In this document: one piece after another, positions 47,640-59,133 of the stretch
Layout: each line of letters opens with the position of its first letter
Numbering within the stretch: position 1 is the stretch's first letter
From: Pycnopodia helianthoides
Lineage: Eukaryota > Echinodermata > Asteroidea > Forcipulatida > Asteriidae
Direction of reading: 5' to 3'
Assembly: GCA_032158295.1 (NCBI GenBank)
Contig: CM063245.1
Coordinates: 1,736,001 to 1,800,000 of the forward strand
Length of the DNA: 64,000 nucleotides
Made by a program: the position numbers and the translations under genes
Notes under the pieces: generated by a model
The model's database searches: none
The model's input: only the letters and a program-made list of their open reading frames with translations
Told to the model about the DNA's origin: nothing

Positions 47640-50600
47640 ATGTTTGAAAAAAAGTGAAAACATGTCAGAGGGTTTTCACTAGTTCCTCCGATGATCGAGT
47701 GAGCTAAAACTTTCAAAAGTTAGTTGTTATGTATAGGATGGGTCAAATAAAGTGCAGATACTGGTCTTTGACAACTACCAAGCTCACTCTTTATAAGGTT
47801 CATACCAGTACCAATCCTCTGGAGAAATATTTCTGTCTGAAAGCTCACTCATTTTAAAGTTAATACCGGTACCAATCCTATAGAGAAATATTTCTGTTTG
47901 AAGGCTCACTCATTTTAAAGTAAATACCAGTACCAATCCTCTAGAGAAATATTTCTGTCTGAAAGCTCACTCATTTTAAAGTTAATACCAGTACCAATCC
48001 TATAGAGAAATATTTCCGTCTGAAAGCTCACTCATTTAAAAGTTAATACCAGTACTAATCCTCTTGAGAAATATTTCTTTCTGAAAGCTCACTCATTTTA
48101 AAGTTAATACCAGTACCAATCCTCTAGAGAAATATTTCTGTCTGAAAGCTCTCTCATTATAAAGTTCATATCAGTACCAATCCTATAGAGAAATATTTTT
48201 GCCTGAAAGCTCACTCATTTTAAAGTTAATACCAGTACCAATCCTATAGAGAAATATTTCTGTCTGAAAGCTTACTCATTTTAAAGTTAATACCAGTACC
48301 AATCCTCTAGAGAAATATTTCTGTCTAAAAGCTCTCTCATTTTAAAGTTAATACCAGTACCAATCCTCTAGAAAAAATTTTCTGTCTGAAAGCTCACTCA
48401 TTTTAAAGTTCATATCAGTGCCAATCCTCTAAGGAAACAATGCCATCTGAAAGCTTACTCATTTTAAAGTTAATACCAGTACCAATCCCTAGAGACTGAA
48501 ATATATCTGTCTGAAAGCTCTCTCATTATAAAGTTCATATCAGTACCAACCCTCTAGAGAAATATTTTTGTCTGAAAGCTCACTCATTTTAAAGTTAATA
48601 CCAGTACCAATCCTCTAGAGAAATATTTGTTTGAAAGCTCACTCATTTTAAAGTTAATACCAGTACTAATCCTCTAGAGAAATACTGCCATCTGAAAGCT
48701 CACCCATTTTAAAGTTCATATCAGTACTAATCCTCTTGAGAAATATTTCTTTCTGAAAGCTCACTCATTTTAAAGTTAATACCAGTACCAATCCTATAGA
48801 GAAATATTTCCGTCTGAAAGCTCACTCATTTTAAAGTTAATACCAGTACCAATCCTCTAGAGAAATATTTCTTTCTGAAAGCTCACTCATTTTAAAGTTA
48901 ATACCAGTTCCAATCCTCTAGAGAAATATTTCTGTCTGAAAGCTCTCTCATTATAAAGTTCATATCAGTACCAATCCTATAGAGAAATATTTTTGCCTGA
49001 AAGCTCACTCATTTTAAAGTTAATACCAGTACCAATCCTATAGAGAAATATTTCTGTCTGAAAGTTCTCTCATTTTAAAGTTAATACCAGTTCCAATCCT
49101 ATAGAGAAATATTTCTGTCTGAAAGTTCTCTCATTTTAAAGTTAATACCAGTTCCAATCCTATAGAGAAATATTTCTGTCTGAAAGCTTACTCATTTTAA
49201 AGTTAATACCAGTACCAATCCTCTAGAGAAATATTTCTGTCTAAAAGCTCTCTCATTTTAAAGTTAATACCAGTACCAATCCTCTAGAAAAATATTTCTG
49301 TCTGAAAGCTCACTAATTTTAAAGTTCATATCAGTGCCAATCCTCTAGAGAAATAATGCCATCTGAAAGCTTACTCATTTTAAAGTTAACACCAGTACCA
49401 ATCCCCTAGAGACTGAAATATATCTGTCTGAAAGCTCTCTTATTATAAAGTTCATATCAGTACCAACCCTCTAGAGAAATATTTTTGTCTGAAAGCTCAC
49501 TCATTTTAAAGTTAATACCAGTACCAATCCTCTAGAGAAATATTTCTGTCTGAAAGCTCACTCATTTTAAAGTTAATACCAGTACTAATCCTCTAGAGAA
49601 ATACTGCCATCTGAAAGCTCACCCATTTTAAAGTTCATATCAGTACCAATCCTCTGGAGAAATATTTCTGTCTGAAAGCTTACTCATTTTAAAGTTAATA
49701 CCAGTACCAATCCCCTAGAGAGTGAAATATATCTGTCTGAAAGCTCTCTCATTATAAAGTTCATATCAGTACCAACCCTCTAGAGAAATATTTCTGTCTG
49801 AAGGCTCACTCATTTTAAAGTTAATACCGGTACCAATCCTATAGAGAAATATTTCTGTCTGAAGGCTCACTCATTTTAAAGTTAATACCAGTACCAATCC
49901 TATAGAGAAATTTTTCTGTCTGAAGGCTCACTCATTTTAAAGTTAATACCGGTACCAATCCTATAGAGGAATATTTCTGTCTGAAGGCTCACTCATTTTA
50001 AAGTTAATACCAGTACCAATCCTATAGAGAAATATTTCTGTCTGAAAGCTCACTCATTTTAAAGTTAATACCAGTACCAATCCTATAGAGAAATATTTCT
50101 GTCTGAAGGCTCACTCATTTTAAAGTTAATACCAGTACCAATCCTCTAGAGAATTACTGCCATCTGAAAGCTTACTCATTTTAAAGTTAATACCAGTACC
50201 AATCCTATAGAGAAATATTTCTGTCTGAAGGCTCACTCATTTTAAAGTTAATACCAGTACCAATCCTATAGAGAAATATTTCTGTCTGAAAGCTCACTCA
50301 TTTTAAAGTTAATACCAGTACCAATCCTATAGAGAAATATTTCTGTCTGAAGGCTCACTCATTTTAAAGTTAATACCGGTACCAATCCTATAGAGAAATA
50401 TTTCTGTCTGAAGGCTCACTCATTTTAAAGTTAATACCAGTACCAATCCTATAGAGAAATTTTTCTGTCTGAAAGCTCACTCATTTTAAAGTTAATACCA
50501 GTACCAATCCTATAGAGAAATATTTCTGTCTGAAGGCTCACTCATTTTAAAGTTAATACCAGTACCAATCCTATAGAGAAATTTTTCTGTCTGAAAGCTC

Positions 50601-51340
50601 ACTCATTTTAAAGTTAATACCAGTACCAATCCTATAGAGAAATATTTCTGTCTGAAGGCTCACTCATTTTAAAGTTAATACCAGTACCAATCCTATAGAG
50701 AAATATTTCTGTCTGAAAGCTCACTCATTTCAAAGTTAATACCAGTACCAATCCTCTAGAGAAATATTTGTTTGAAAGCTCACTCATTTTAAAGTTAATA
50801 CCAGTACCAATCCTTTAGAGAAATATTTCTGTCTGAAAGCTCACTCATTTTAAAGTTAATACCAGTACTAATCCTATAGAGAAATATTTCTGTCTGAAAG
50901 CTCACTCATTTTAAAGTTAATACCAGTACCAATCCTATAGAGAAATATTTCTGTCTGAAGGCTCACTCATTTTAAAGTTAATACCAGTACCAATCCTATA
51001 GAGAAATATTTCTGTCTGAAGGCTCACTCATTTTAAAGTTAATACCAGTACCAATCCTCTAGAGAAATATTTGTTTGAAAGCTCACTCATTTTAAAGTTA
51101 ATACCAGTACTAATCCTCTAGAGAAATATTTGTTTGAAAGCTCACTCATTTTAAAGTTAATACCAGTACCAATCCTATAGAGAAATATTTCTGTCTGAAG
51201 GCTCACTCATTTTAAATTTAATACCAGTACCAATCCTCTAGAGAAATATTTGTTTGAAAGCTTACTCATTTTAAAGGTAATACCAGTACCAATCCTCCAG
51301 AGAAATATTTCCATCTAAAATACTGTCAGTTTCGAGGGAA
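47640..51340 (-). repeat. 61-bp minisatellite, ~58 units, in the last SLC39A11 intron
   Basis: From about 47787 to 51300, units read GTCTGAAAGCTCACTCATTT, TAAAGTTAATACCAGTACCA, ATCCTATAGAGAAATATTTC, T. Variants include CTCTAGAG for CTATAGAG, GAAGGCTC, a TTTGTTTGAAAG short form, a TGCCATC form and an ATATATCTGTCTG form. The entry sequence (GTTTTCACTAG-TCCTCCGATGATCGAG-TGAGCTAAAACTTTCA, 47670-47720) resembles the shared TTAA-MITE core read in reverse, and GTCTGAAAGCTTAC plus GAAATATTTC occur in family B. The array therefore probably grew inside a related MITE. It fills about 80% of the 4.3-kb intron. Confidence 0.93.
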
Positions 51341-51790
51341 TAGCATTTGAAGACCCACTTCCCCCCCCCAAAAAAAAGAAATCACAGTGCTTATTTTGAT
51401 TGCTGCAATCTAAATAAGTTTGTGTACGAACCTCCACAAAATCTTGACAAAATTTGTTATATTTGTTTTTATTAAAACAAAACGACCAAACAATTTCATG
51501 AAACCTTCACACAATAGTTGTATGAAGTGTTTGTTGTAAACTTGAGGATGGAATGAAATCAGCTGCTAATAAGCAGCCATTTAGCGTTGCGCTTTGCAGC
51601 ACATGTTTGTGCAGTTCTAGTGACGTGTGTGGGCGGCGTGCGTGTGTAAGTTCTCCAGCATGGCAAGCGCTAAAAAGTGGTGCACCTAAGAAGGGTCTAT
51701 TGTGAATACCAACACTACAGAAGACGCTGTTACTATTATAATTATTTACTCTTCAACAGCGAAATACTACCTCCACACTAAAAAACTCAC

Positions 51791-51949
51791 CTTGTTTGAG
51801 CCTCCGGAAGAATATCATCCGCCACGACGTACACCATCGCACCGGCAGCAAAAGCTAAGGCATAGGGTAAAATGGGTTCAGCAAATACCACTGCAACTGC
51901 TCCGAGTACACCAGCTATGGGTTCAACTAACCCACTTAGTTGGCCATAC
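51791..51949 (-). CDS. SLC39A11: SLC39A11 exon: TM6-TM7 region
   Basis: This 159-nt exon begins with G completing the tryptophan codon, then 52 codons starting [20 protein letters not shown] and ending DDILPEAQT, then AG of a serine codon. The middle contains [20 protein letters not shown], which is almost identical to vertebrate ZIP11 and forms two small-residue-rich helices. The donor is ACAAG followed by GTGAG. The acceptor is CACATCAAG. Upstream of it the pyrimidine tract is a 22-base T run (A run on the plus strand, 51960-51981), an unusually long homopolymer only about 10 bases from the exon, and so a likely site of length polymorphism. Confidence 0.95.
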
Positions 51950-52469
51950 CTTGATGTGGAAAAAAAAAAAAAAAAAAAAAAGATTGTCAGAAAACAAAAA
52001 CAGAAAGTCTCGCTCAAAAGTTAAGAGCTGATAAATGATGTCATCATTCACAATCTGGCAAGGTTTTAGCCAGGATTTGGTAAAAGGGTGTCAAATTAGC
52101 TGAAAATTTTTAAACTGGGTGTCCAAATAGACCGTATTGAATATGACGTCACCATTCAAAAACCTGCCCTACAACATGGCATCTGTGAGTGTGTGCGTGT
52201 GCGTGTATGTGTGCAAACGTGTGCCGTAGAAATCAAACCGGGAACGCTGCGTGCTTCATTGATGTATGCGCTTAGACGCGCATAGCCGATGGAAAAGTGC
52301 ACGCGTGTACGCGCCTACGCACGACTCTCAGCCAATAATAGCTCTTCACGCGTGCACAATTCATCAACGATGGCGGCCGATGATGCGTATTGCAATCCAT
52401 CTATACCAAAATCAAAGTGAGCAAAAACTTTACACAGTTTAATGTATAAAGTTTATTTCATTTTAACAA
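51950..52469. other. SLC39A11 intron: T run, shared repeat block and GTGTGY microsatellite
   Basis: An A run lies at 51960-51981. AGGATTTGGTAAAAGGGTGT-C and AACTGGGTGTCCAAAT (52071-52127) recur at 54000-54060. GTGTGTGCGTGTGCGTGTAT lies near 52190. No exon is seen. Confidence 0.55.
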
Positions 52470-52830
52470 GCCCTTATAAGGTCCATTTCATTTGTCTTGG
52501 GGTAAGTATACCTAGATACTCGACAGAATTTACTTTATCGGACTCAAAGTCGATATTTGAACGCACATTTTCTTAAATTAAAGATTGGGGTTGAACAGAG
52601 AAAAATATTGACGGTCAATTTGTCTTTGATCAACCCCAAACTATTTAAAATTTACCCAGTCAGTTTCCCTTGTGGTTTTTTTAATTTTTAAAGTAAAGAT
52701 ATTACACAGTGAGGTGTTATTATTCAGTTGACAAGCACAAGGCCGCTTGACTTGTCTGGTCATGTGGTTTGCTGGCGCGTCACTAAAATCACTGGCCTCG
52801 GGGCCTGCTGTCAAGTGTAAATTGTTACAG
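52470..52830. mobile_element. Diverged element split by a tRNA-composite fragment
   Basis: GACTCAAAGTCGATATTTGA and CTAAAATCACTGGCCTCGGG-GCCTGC match the element at 63378-63766. Between them, 52585-52692 carries GGGGTTGAACAGAG and AATTTACCCAGTCAGTTTCC-CTTGTGGTT from the tRNA-tipped composite. An AAAG lies on both sides of the insert. Confidence 0.5.
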
Positions 52831-53257
52831 GGTAAATCCAATGTTCTTGAAATGCACATGCTGAAATATTGTTTTATTACACGTATCCAAATACACAATT
52901 AGCGCCAATAACAGGATGGATAGAAAACAAGAAGAAATGTTCAGTTTTAGATGTGGGAGGAAAAAACCCCAAATGGGTAAAACCCGTGCAATCAGGTAGG
53001 GACTGAAAACCCAATCCACATGCAACGCTTTGGTCTGAGGTGGGATTCGAACCGGGGTCCTCAAATGTGAAGGAACTCAAATCGGGGTCCACTGAGGTGA
53101 ACAGCAGAGAAAGAAACCTTCACAATGGGACCCCCAAAATGTTCTCTAGATAAGCTTCTGAGTTAACCTGATAAAACCTATTGGAAAATGTTCAGCATTT
53201 TAAGAGTCCTTTCTCATGTCCCCCATGACCACACCCACCAGAATATGTTCCACATAC

Positions 53258-53895
53258 TAAGCTTGGGCGATATCACTTTTTTCATCCACGATATATCGTC
53301 GACATTATATCGTGATATTTGATATTATCGCGATTAATTTTTGATGACGTCATCTTCTACAATTCTCACAGTGTAAGTTGTAGCTACAAATGACTTGACA
53401 ATTAGTCTTATGTTCCAACGAAGTATTCTTCAGGTTTTACTCTAAACCTATGGTATGAAGACCTGGGCCTATTACTTACACACATTTAATGTGTTAACTA
53501 CTGCGCATGACAGACTGTTCTTTATGTGTCCATAACTAATTAGATTACGCTAATCGCACGTATGCAACACGCACATGATGACACACGACGTGGTAACACC
53601 CGTCTGCGTGAGACCGCCTGATCGCTAAGGCTTTGATGTTGGTTTTTTTCAAAGACTAAACCCCCGTCGGATCGGATCTGTTGGGGAATCTTGCGGTTGG
53701 GGTCTGTGACTTGCGGCTCTTTGTTGAAGCAAGATCGTCTCGACTAGGAGATTTATTGTTGCAAGATCGTCTCGGCTAGGAAATACATCGCGATACTTAA
53801 CGATATCACGATTTAAAAAAACGTGACCCGATATCGTAATCGTTTCAGAACTAGTATTGCGATATTCAATAATATCATGGTATCGCCCAAGCTTA
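53258..53895. mobile_element. hAT-type MITE with GGGCGATATC ends
   Basis: The 638-bp element has ends TAAGCTTGGGCGATATC and GGTATCGCCCAAGCTTA. Flanks CCACATAC and CCGCATAC are an 8-bp duplication with one change. GGGCGATA-type ends and 8-bp duplications fit hAT elements. Many GATATATCG/CGATATCACG motifs lie in the subterminal regions. It sits in the intron between the TM5 and TM6 exons of SLC39A11. Confidence 0.8.
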
Positions 53896-53992
53896 CCGCA
53901 TACGTCTATTTCCTTACCAAATATGTAAATGGACCATTTCTATGACAATTGAGTAACTTCCCGGCCAGATGCTGACCCCCTTAGGCTCAAGG

Positions 53993-54735
53993 TCTTAGCA
54001 AGGATTTGGTAAAAGGGTCTCCAAATTTGCTGGGTGTCCAAAAACTGGGTGTCCGAATTGTTCATTTACAATACGTTTACATGTAAATGACAGATAAAAC
54101 AGGGTTTCCAAAACACACCCAGACACCCCCTGGCTAACACTATGGCTCCCACTCTAATCACTGATTTGATTTTGTCCAGCCTCGCTACCATGGGCAGCGC
54201 GCCGTATCGATACCTCTCGTCACTAACCCCTGGTAGGGATGTACTGAAAAACAACGCCGATTGGCTCCCAAACGTGACTACTTGGCGTGCACGCTTGTTG
54301 AAAACTTCTGAGCGCTTGTGTGGGCGCTTGTAGGACGCTTAGTACGCGCATGGAGGAAGCAACTTTCTCCATGATACGCACGTGTGAACATGCAAGTATT
54401 TCGACGCGATACCCTTTGAAATGAATCATGATTTTACACTGTCACTCTAAACTGCATAGAGTGAGACATATCCTGAGATCAAAGACGAATGAGAGGGGAC
54501 CAGTTGCTCTTTGACTTAAGGCCTCATGTGCGGGTTACCATACTTGAGCATGCGCGTAGAGTGGATTGGCCACAGGCCTCATTAAAATGTGCAGTATATG
54601 AGCACATTTTTAATGAACCAATTCCAGGGGTTATGAGCGAGCAAGGCATGCTGGACAAAATGGCGCGGCGAGATCGATCACACCTGGGAACGAGGTTGGT
54701 TTTTGTCAACATCGCTAAAAAAAACTCTTACTCAC
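53993..54735. other. SLC39A11 intron, no exon recognised
   Basis: It begins with the shared GGATTTGGTAAAAGGGT-type block. Open frames on both strands at 54142-54755 end at or overlap the real TM5 exon in the wrong frame and are not coding. Confidence 0.55.
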
Positions 54736-54834
54736 CAGAAACTTGTCCACGTTGAGTAACCGGACCCTCTGAGAGGAAGACTAACAGCAAGGCCTTCTGG
54801 GAAATTCTGGATGCCGATCCCTATTGCTAAATTC
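54736..54834 (-). CDS. SLC39A11: SLC39A11 exon: TM5 with QNFPEG
   Basis: This 99-nt exon starts with the last base of the arginine codon, then encodes [20 protein letters not shown] followed by [12 protein letters not shown], and ends with TG of a tryptophan codon. The acceptor is GACATTGCAG and the donor is TTTCTG followed by GTGAGTAA. The Q-N-F-P-E-G sequence is the second metal-site motif of ZIP11-type transporters; most other ZIPs have HExPHE at this position. Its presence supports assignment to ZIP11 over other SLC39 members. No reading-frame damage is seen. Confidence 0.94.
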
Positions 54835-55358
54835 CTGCAATGTCAAATATATAGTCTTGTATTTGTGACCAATAGAATAAATAATTACAGTACAAAATGA
54901 TGCCACTTATTATTTATGTTAAATTCTTCAAATTTTCATCTTGAATTATGAAAATGAAGACCTAAACAGTTACAGAAACTACAGTCAGAATTACCAACGA
55001 CCAAAAAAGTGACCATTTATTTTAGAATAGAGCGGTGGCCAATTTCATGGCTCTGCGATTTCACGACGAATTCTGTGCTTGAGATCACCATTCTTCGCTT
55101 ACAGGGCAAGCGCCAAATTTCTGCACTAGCTGTGTCAGCGAAAGAATGCCTAGTAATGTGGACTACATGTACGTACGCACACAAGCAAAAATTCCCTGCT
55201 AAGCCGTGAAAAACGCTTGAAGTAAGCGAGGAATTCCCTGCTTCTGTAAGTGCTGATTCTTTGCTTACATTCTCTGCTTACCGAAAATGGTAAGCAGATT
55301 TCCTTAATCACTGTGAGAGACGAACATCCCCGAATGAAAAAAAAGAATGAATCCTCAC

Positions 55359-55428
55359 CTTGCACTTTCAAATGTTGCTGATGGTGTTTTCCCAATGGCT
55401 CCAAAACCGACACCCACAGCAAGGCCCT
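55359..55428 (-). CDS. SLC39A11: SLC39A11 exon: rest of HNIPEG motif and following loop
   Basis: This 70-nt exon contributes AG (completing the motif glutamate), 22 codons reading GLAVGVGFGAIGKTPSATFE then SA, and AG of an arginine codon. The acceptor is CTCCTGCAG and the donor is AAG followed by GTGAGG. The sequence is nearly the same as vertebrate ZIP11 after its HNVPEG motif, including the ATFESAR signature that leads into the next helix. It is too short to stand out as an open reading frame and was found by looking for the piece missing between the flanking exons. The 47-bp minisatellite array begins only about 100 bp upstream, at 55527. Confidence 0.93.
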
Positions 55429-55508
55429 CTGCAGGAGAGAGAAGTAAATCAGCAGAAGATATAAATTATCATAACATAGGTCTTCAATAAAAACTCAATC
55501 AATCCTAA

Positions 55509-58500
55509 AGGTATTATACAAGACTGGTAGAGCTGACAACATAGTCGCAGACAGTGTTCATGTTTTAGGATTGGTAGAGCTGACAAAATAGTCGCAGACA
55601 GTGTGCATGTTTTAGGATTGGTAGAGCTGACAAAATAGTCGCAGACAGTGTGCATGTTTTAGGATTGGTAGAGCTGACAAAATAGTCGCAGACAGTGTGC
55701 ATGTTTTAGGATTGGTAGAGCTGACAAAATAGTCGCAGACAGTGTTCATGTTTTAGGATTGGTAGAGCTGACAACATAGTGGTAGACAGTGTTTATGTTT
55801 TAGGATTGGTAGAGCTGACAAAATAGTCACAGACAGTGTTTATGTTTTAGGATTGGTAGAGCTGACAAAATAGTCGTAGACAGTGTTCATGTTTTAGGAT
55901 TGGTAGAGCTGACAAAATAGTCGCAGACAGTGTGCATGTTTTAGGATTGGTAGAGCTGACAAAATAGTCGCAGACAGTGTTCATGTTTTAGGATTGGTAG
56001 AGCTGACAAAATAGTCGCAGACAGTGTGCATGTTTTAGGATTGGTAGAGCTGACAAAATAGTCGCAGACAGTGTTCATGTTTTAGGATTGGTAGAGCTGA
56101 CAAAATAGTCGCAGACAGTGTTCATGTTTTAGGATTGGTAGAGCTGACAAAATAGTCGCAGACAGTGTGCATGTTTTAGGATTGGTACAGCTGACAAAAT
56201 AGTCGCAGACAGTGTTCATGTTTTAGGATTGGTAGAGCTGACAAAATAGTCGCAGACAGTGTTCATGTTTTAGGATTGGTAGAGCTGACAAAATAGTCGC
56301 AGACAGTGTGCATGTTTTAGGATTGGTAGAGCTGACAAAATAGTCGCAGACAGTGTGCATGTTTTAGGATTGGTAGAGCTGACAAAATAGTCGCAGACAG
56401 TGTGCATGTTTTAGGATTGGTAGAGCTGACAAAATAGTCGCAGACAGTGTGCATGTTTTAGGATTGGTAGAGCTGACAAAAAAGTCGCAGACAGGGTTCA
56501 TGTTTTAGGATTGGTAGAGCTGACAAAATAGTCGCAGACAGTGTGCATGTTTTAGGATTGGTAGAGCTGACAAAATAGTCGCAGACAGTGTGCATGTTTT
56601 AGGATTGGTAGAGCTGACAAAATAGTCGCAGACAGTGTGCATGTTTTAGGATTGGTAGAGCTGACAACATAGTCGCAGACAGTGTGCATGTTTTAGGATT
56701 GGTAGAGCTGACAAAATAGTCGCAGACAGTGTTCATGTTTTAGGATTGGTAGAGCTGACAAAATAGTCGCAGACAGTGTGCATGTTTTAGGATTGGTAGA
56801 GCTGACAAAATAGTCGCAGACAGTGTGCATGTTTTAGGATTGGTAGAGCTGACAAAATAGTCGCAGACAGGGTTCATGTTTTAGGATTGGTAGAGCTGAC
56901 AAAATAGTCGCAGACAGTGTGCATGTTTTAGGATTGGTAGAGCTGACAAAATAGTCGCAGACAGTGTGCATGTTTTAGGATTGGTAGAGCTGACAAAATA
57001 GTCGCAGACAGTGTTCATGTTTTAGGATTGGTAGAGCTGACAACATAGTCGCAGACAGTGTGCATGTTTTAGGATTGGTAGAGCTGACAAAATAGTCGCA
57101 GACAGTGTTCGTGTTTTAGGATTGGAAGAGCTGACAAAATAGTCGCAGACAGGGTTCATGTTTTAGAATTGGTAGAGCTGACAAAATAGTCGCAGACAGT
57201 GTTCATGTTTTAGGATTGGTAGAGCTGACAAAATAGTCGCAGACAGTGTTCATGTTTTAGGATTGGTAGAGCTGACAACATAGTCGCAGACAGTGTGCAT
57301 GTTTTAGGATTGGTAGAGCTGACAAAATAGTCGCAGACAGTGTTCGTGTTTTAGGATTGGAAGAGCTGACAAAATAGTCGCAGACAGGGTTCATGTTTTA
57401 GAATTGGTAGAGCTGACAACATAGTCGCAGACAGTGTTCATGTTTTAGGATTGGTAGAGCTGACAAAATAGTCGCAGACAGTGTTCATATTTTAGGATTG
57501 GTAGAGCTGGCAAAATAGTCGCAGACAGTGTTTATGTTTTAGGATTGGTACAGCTGACAAAATAGTCGCAGACAGTGTGCATGTTTTAGGATTGGTAGAG
57601 CTGACAAAATAGTCACAGACAGTGTTCATGTTTTAGGATTGGTAGAGCTGACAAAATAGTCGCAGACAGTGTTTATGTTTTAGGATTGGTACAGCTGACA
57701 AAATAGTCGCAGACAGTGTTCATGTTTTAGGATTGGTACAGCTGACAAAATAGTCGCAGACAGTGTTCATGTTTTAGGATTGGTAGAGCTGACAAAATAG
57801 TCGCAGACAGTGTTCATGTTTTAGGATTGGTAGAGCTGACAAAATAGTCGCAGACAGTGTTCATGTTTTAGGATTGGTTGAGCTAAAAAAATAGTCGCAG
57901 ACAGTGTTCATGTTTTAGGATTGGTACAGCTGACAAAATAGTCGCAGACAGTGTTCATGTTTTAGGATTGGTAGAGCTGACAAAATAGTCGCAGACAGGG
58001 TTCATGTTTTAGAATTGGTAGAGCTGACAAAATAGTCGCAGACAGTGTGCATGTTTTAGGATTGGTACAGCTGACAAAATAGTCGCAGACAGTGTTCATG
58101 TTTTAGGATTGGTTGAGCTAAAAAAATAGTCGCAGACAGTGTTCATGTTTTAGGATTGGTACAGCTGACAAAATAGTCGCAGACAGTGTTCATGTTTTAG
58201 GATTGGTACAGCTGACAAAATAGTCGCAGACAGTGTTCATGTTTTAGGATTGGTTGAGCTAAAAAAATAGTCGCAGACAGTGTTCATGTTTTAGTTACAG
58301 CTGACAAAATAGTCGCAGACAGTGTTCATGTTTTAGGATTGGTAGAGCTGACAAAATAGTCGCAGACAGTGTTTATGTTTTAGGATTGGTACAGCTGACA
58401 AAATAGTCGCAGACAGTGTGCATGTTTTAGGATTGGTAGAGCTGACAAAATAGTCACAGACAGTGTTCATGTTTTAGAATTGGTAGAGCTGACAAAATAG

Positions 58501-59129
58501 TCACAGACAGTGTTCATGTTTTAGGATTGGTAGAGCTGACAAAATAGTCGCAGACAGTGTTTATGTTTTAGGATTGGTACAGCTGACAAAATAGTCGCAG
58601 ACAGTGTTCATGTTTTAGGATTGGTACAGCTGACAAAATAGTCACAGACAGTGTTCATGTTTTAGGATTGGTAGAGCTGACAAAATAGTCGCAGACAGTG
58701 TTCATGTTTTAGGATTGGTAGAGCTGACAAAATAGTCGCAGACAGTGTTCATGTTTTAGGATTGGTTGAGCTAAAAAAATAGTCGCAGACAGTGTTCATG
58801 TTTTAGGATTGGTACAGCTGACAAAATAGTCGCAGACAGTGTTCATGTTTTAGGATTGGTAGAGCTGACAAAATAGTCTCAGACAGTGTTCATGTTTTAG
58901 GATTGGTAGAGCTGACAAAATAGTCAGTGTCCTTCATTTTGAAATCAAAATCAGCTGTTGTGTTTCATTAGGTTTTCATATACAGTTTTTCTTGAATATG
59001 AGTTCATTTCAGAGGGAAATATTTCACAGAAAAATTGATTGTAGTATGAATCATAATCAGTTAGCTTTCAGACTAAAATTAAACAATTAAGTTTGTTATG
59101 CTTACCAATCTTGTATAATTATACTACCT
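55509..59129 (-). mobile_element. TTAA-MITE family B, expanded to 3.6 kb
   Basis: Left end AGGTATTATACAAGACTGGT follows CTAA. Right end ACCAATCTTGTATAATTATA-CTACCT precedes TTAA (59130-59133). The right 200 bp are ordinary B interior (GAGTTCATTTCAGAGGGAAA, TTAGCTTTCAGACTAAAATT). Between them, the segment next to the left end has been amplified into the 47-bp array and the core is lost. Confidence 0.88.
55527..58928 (-). repeat. 47-bp minisatellite, ~72 units
   Basis: The unit on the plus strand is GTAGAGCTGACAAAATAGTC, GCAGACAGTGTTCATGTTTT, AGGATTG. The main variants are TGCATG for TTCATG, GTACAGC for GTAGAGC, and GTTGAGCTAAAAAAATAG. The last recurs only after 57870, always followed by a GTACAGC unit, which suggests a multi-unit block was copied. 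It lies in the SLC39A11 intron between the HNIP and EGLAVG exons. Confidence 0.95.
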
Positions 59130-59133
59130 TTAA

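Noticed and set aside
47640..51340. Centromeric satellite
   Set aside because: The array is only about 3.5 kb, lies inside an intron of a conserved gene and has MITE-like flanks.
51702..52031. 109-codon plus-strand frame ending in a lysine run
   Set aside because: It is the antisense shadow of the SLC39A11 TM6-TM7 exon plus the adjacent A run.
54489..54755. 88-codon plus-strand frame
   Set aside because: It overlaps the antisense of the SLC39A11 TM5 exon at its end and has no recognisable product.
55527..58928. CRISPR array
   Set aside because: Units are contiguous 47-bp tandem copies with no unique spacers, within a eukaryotic intron.
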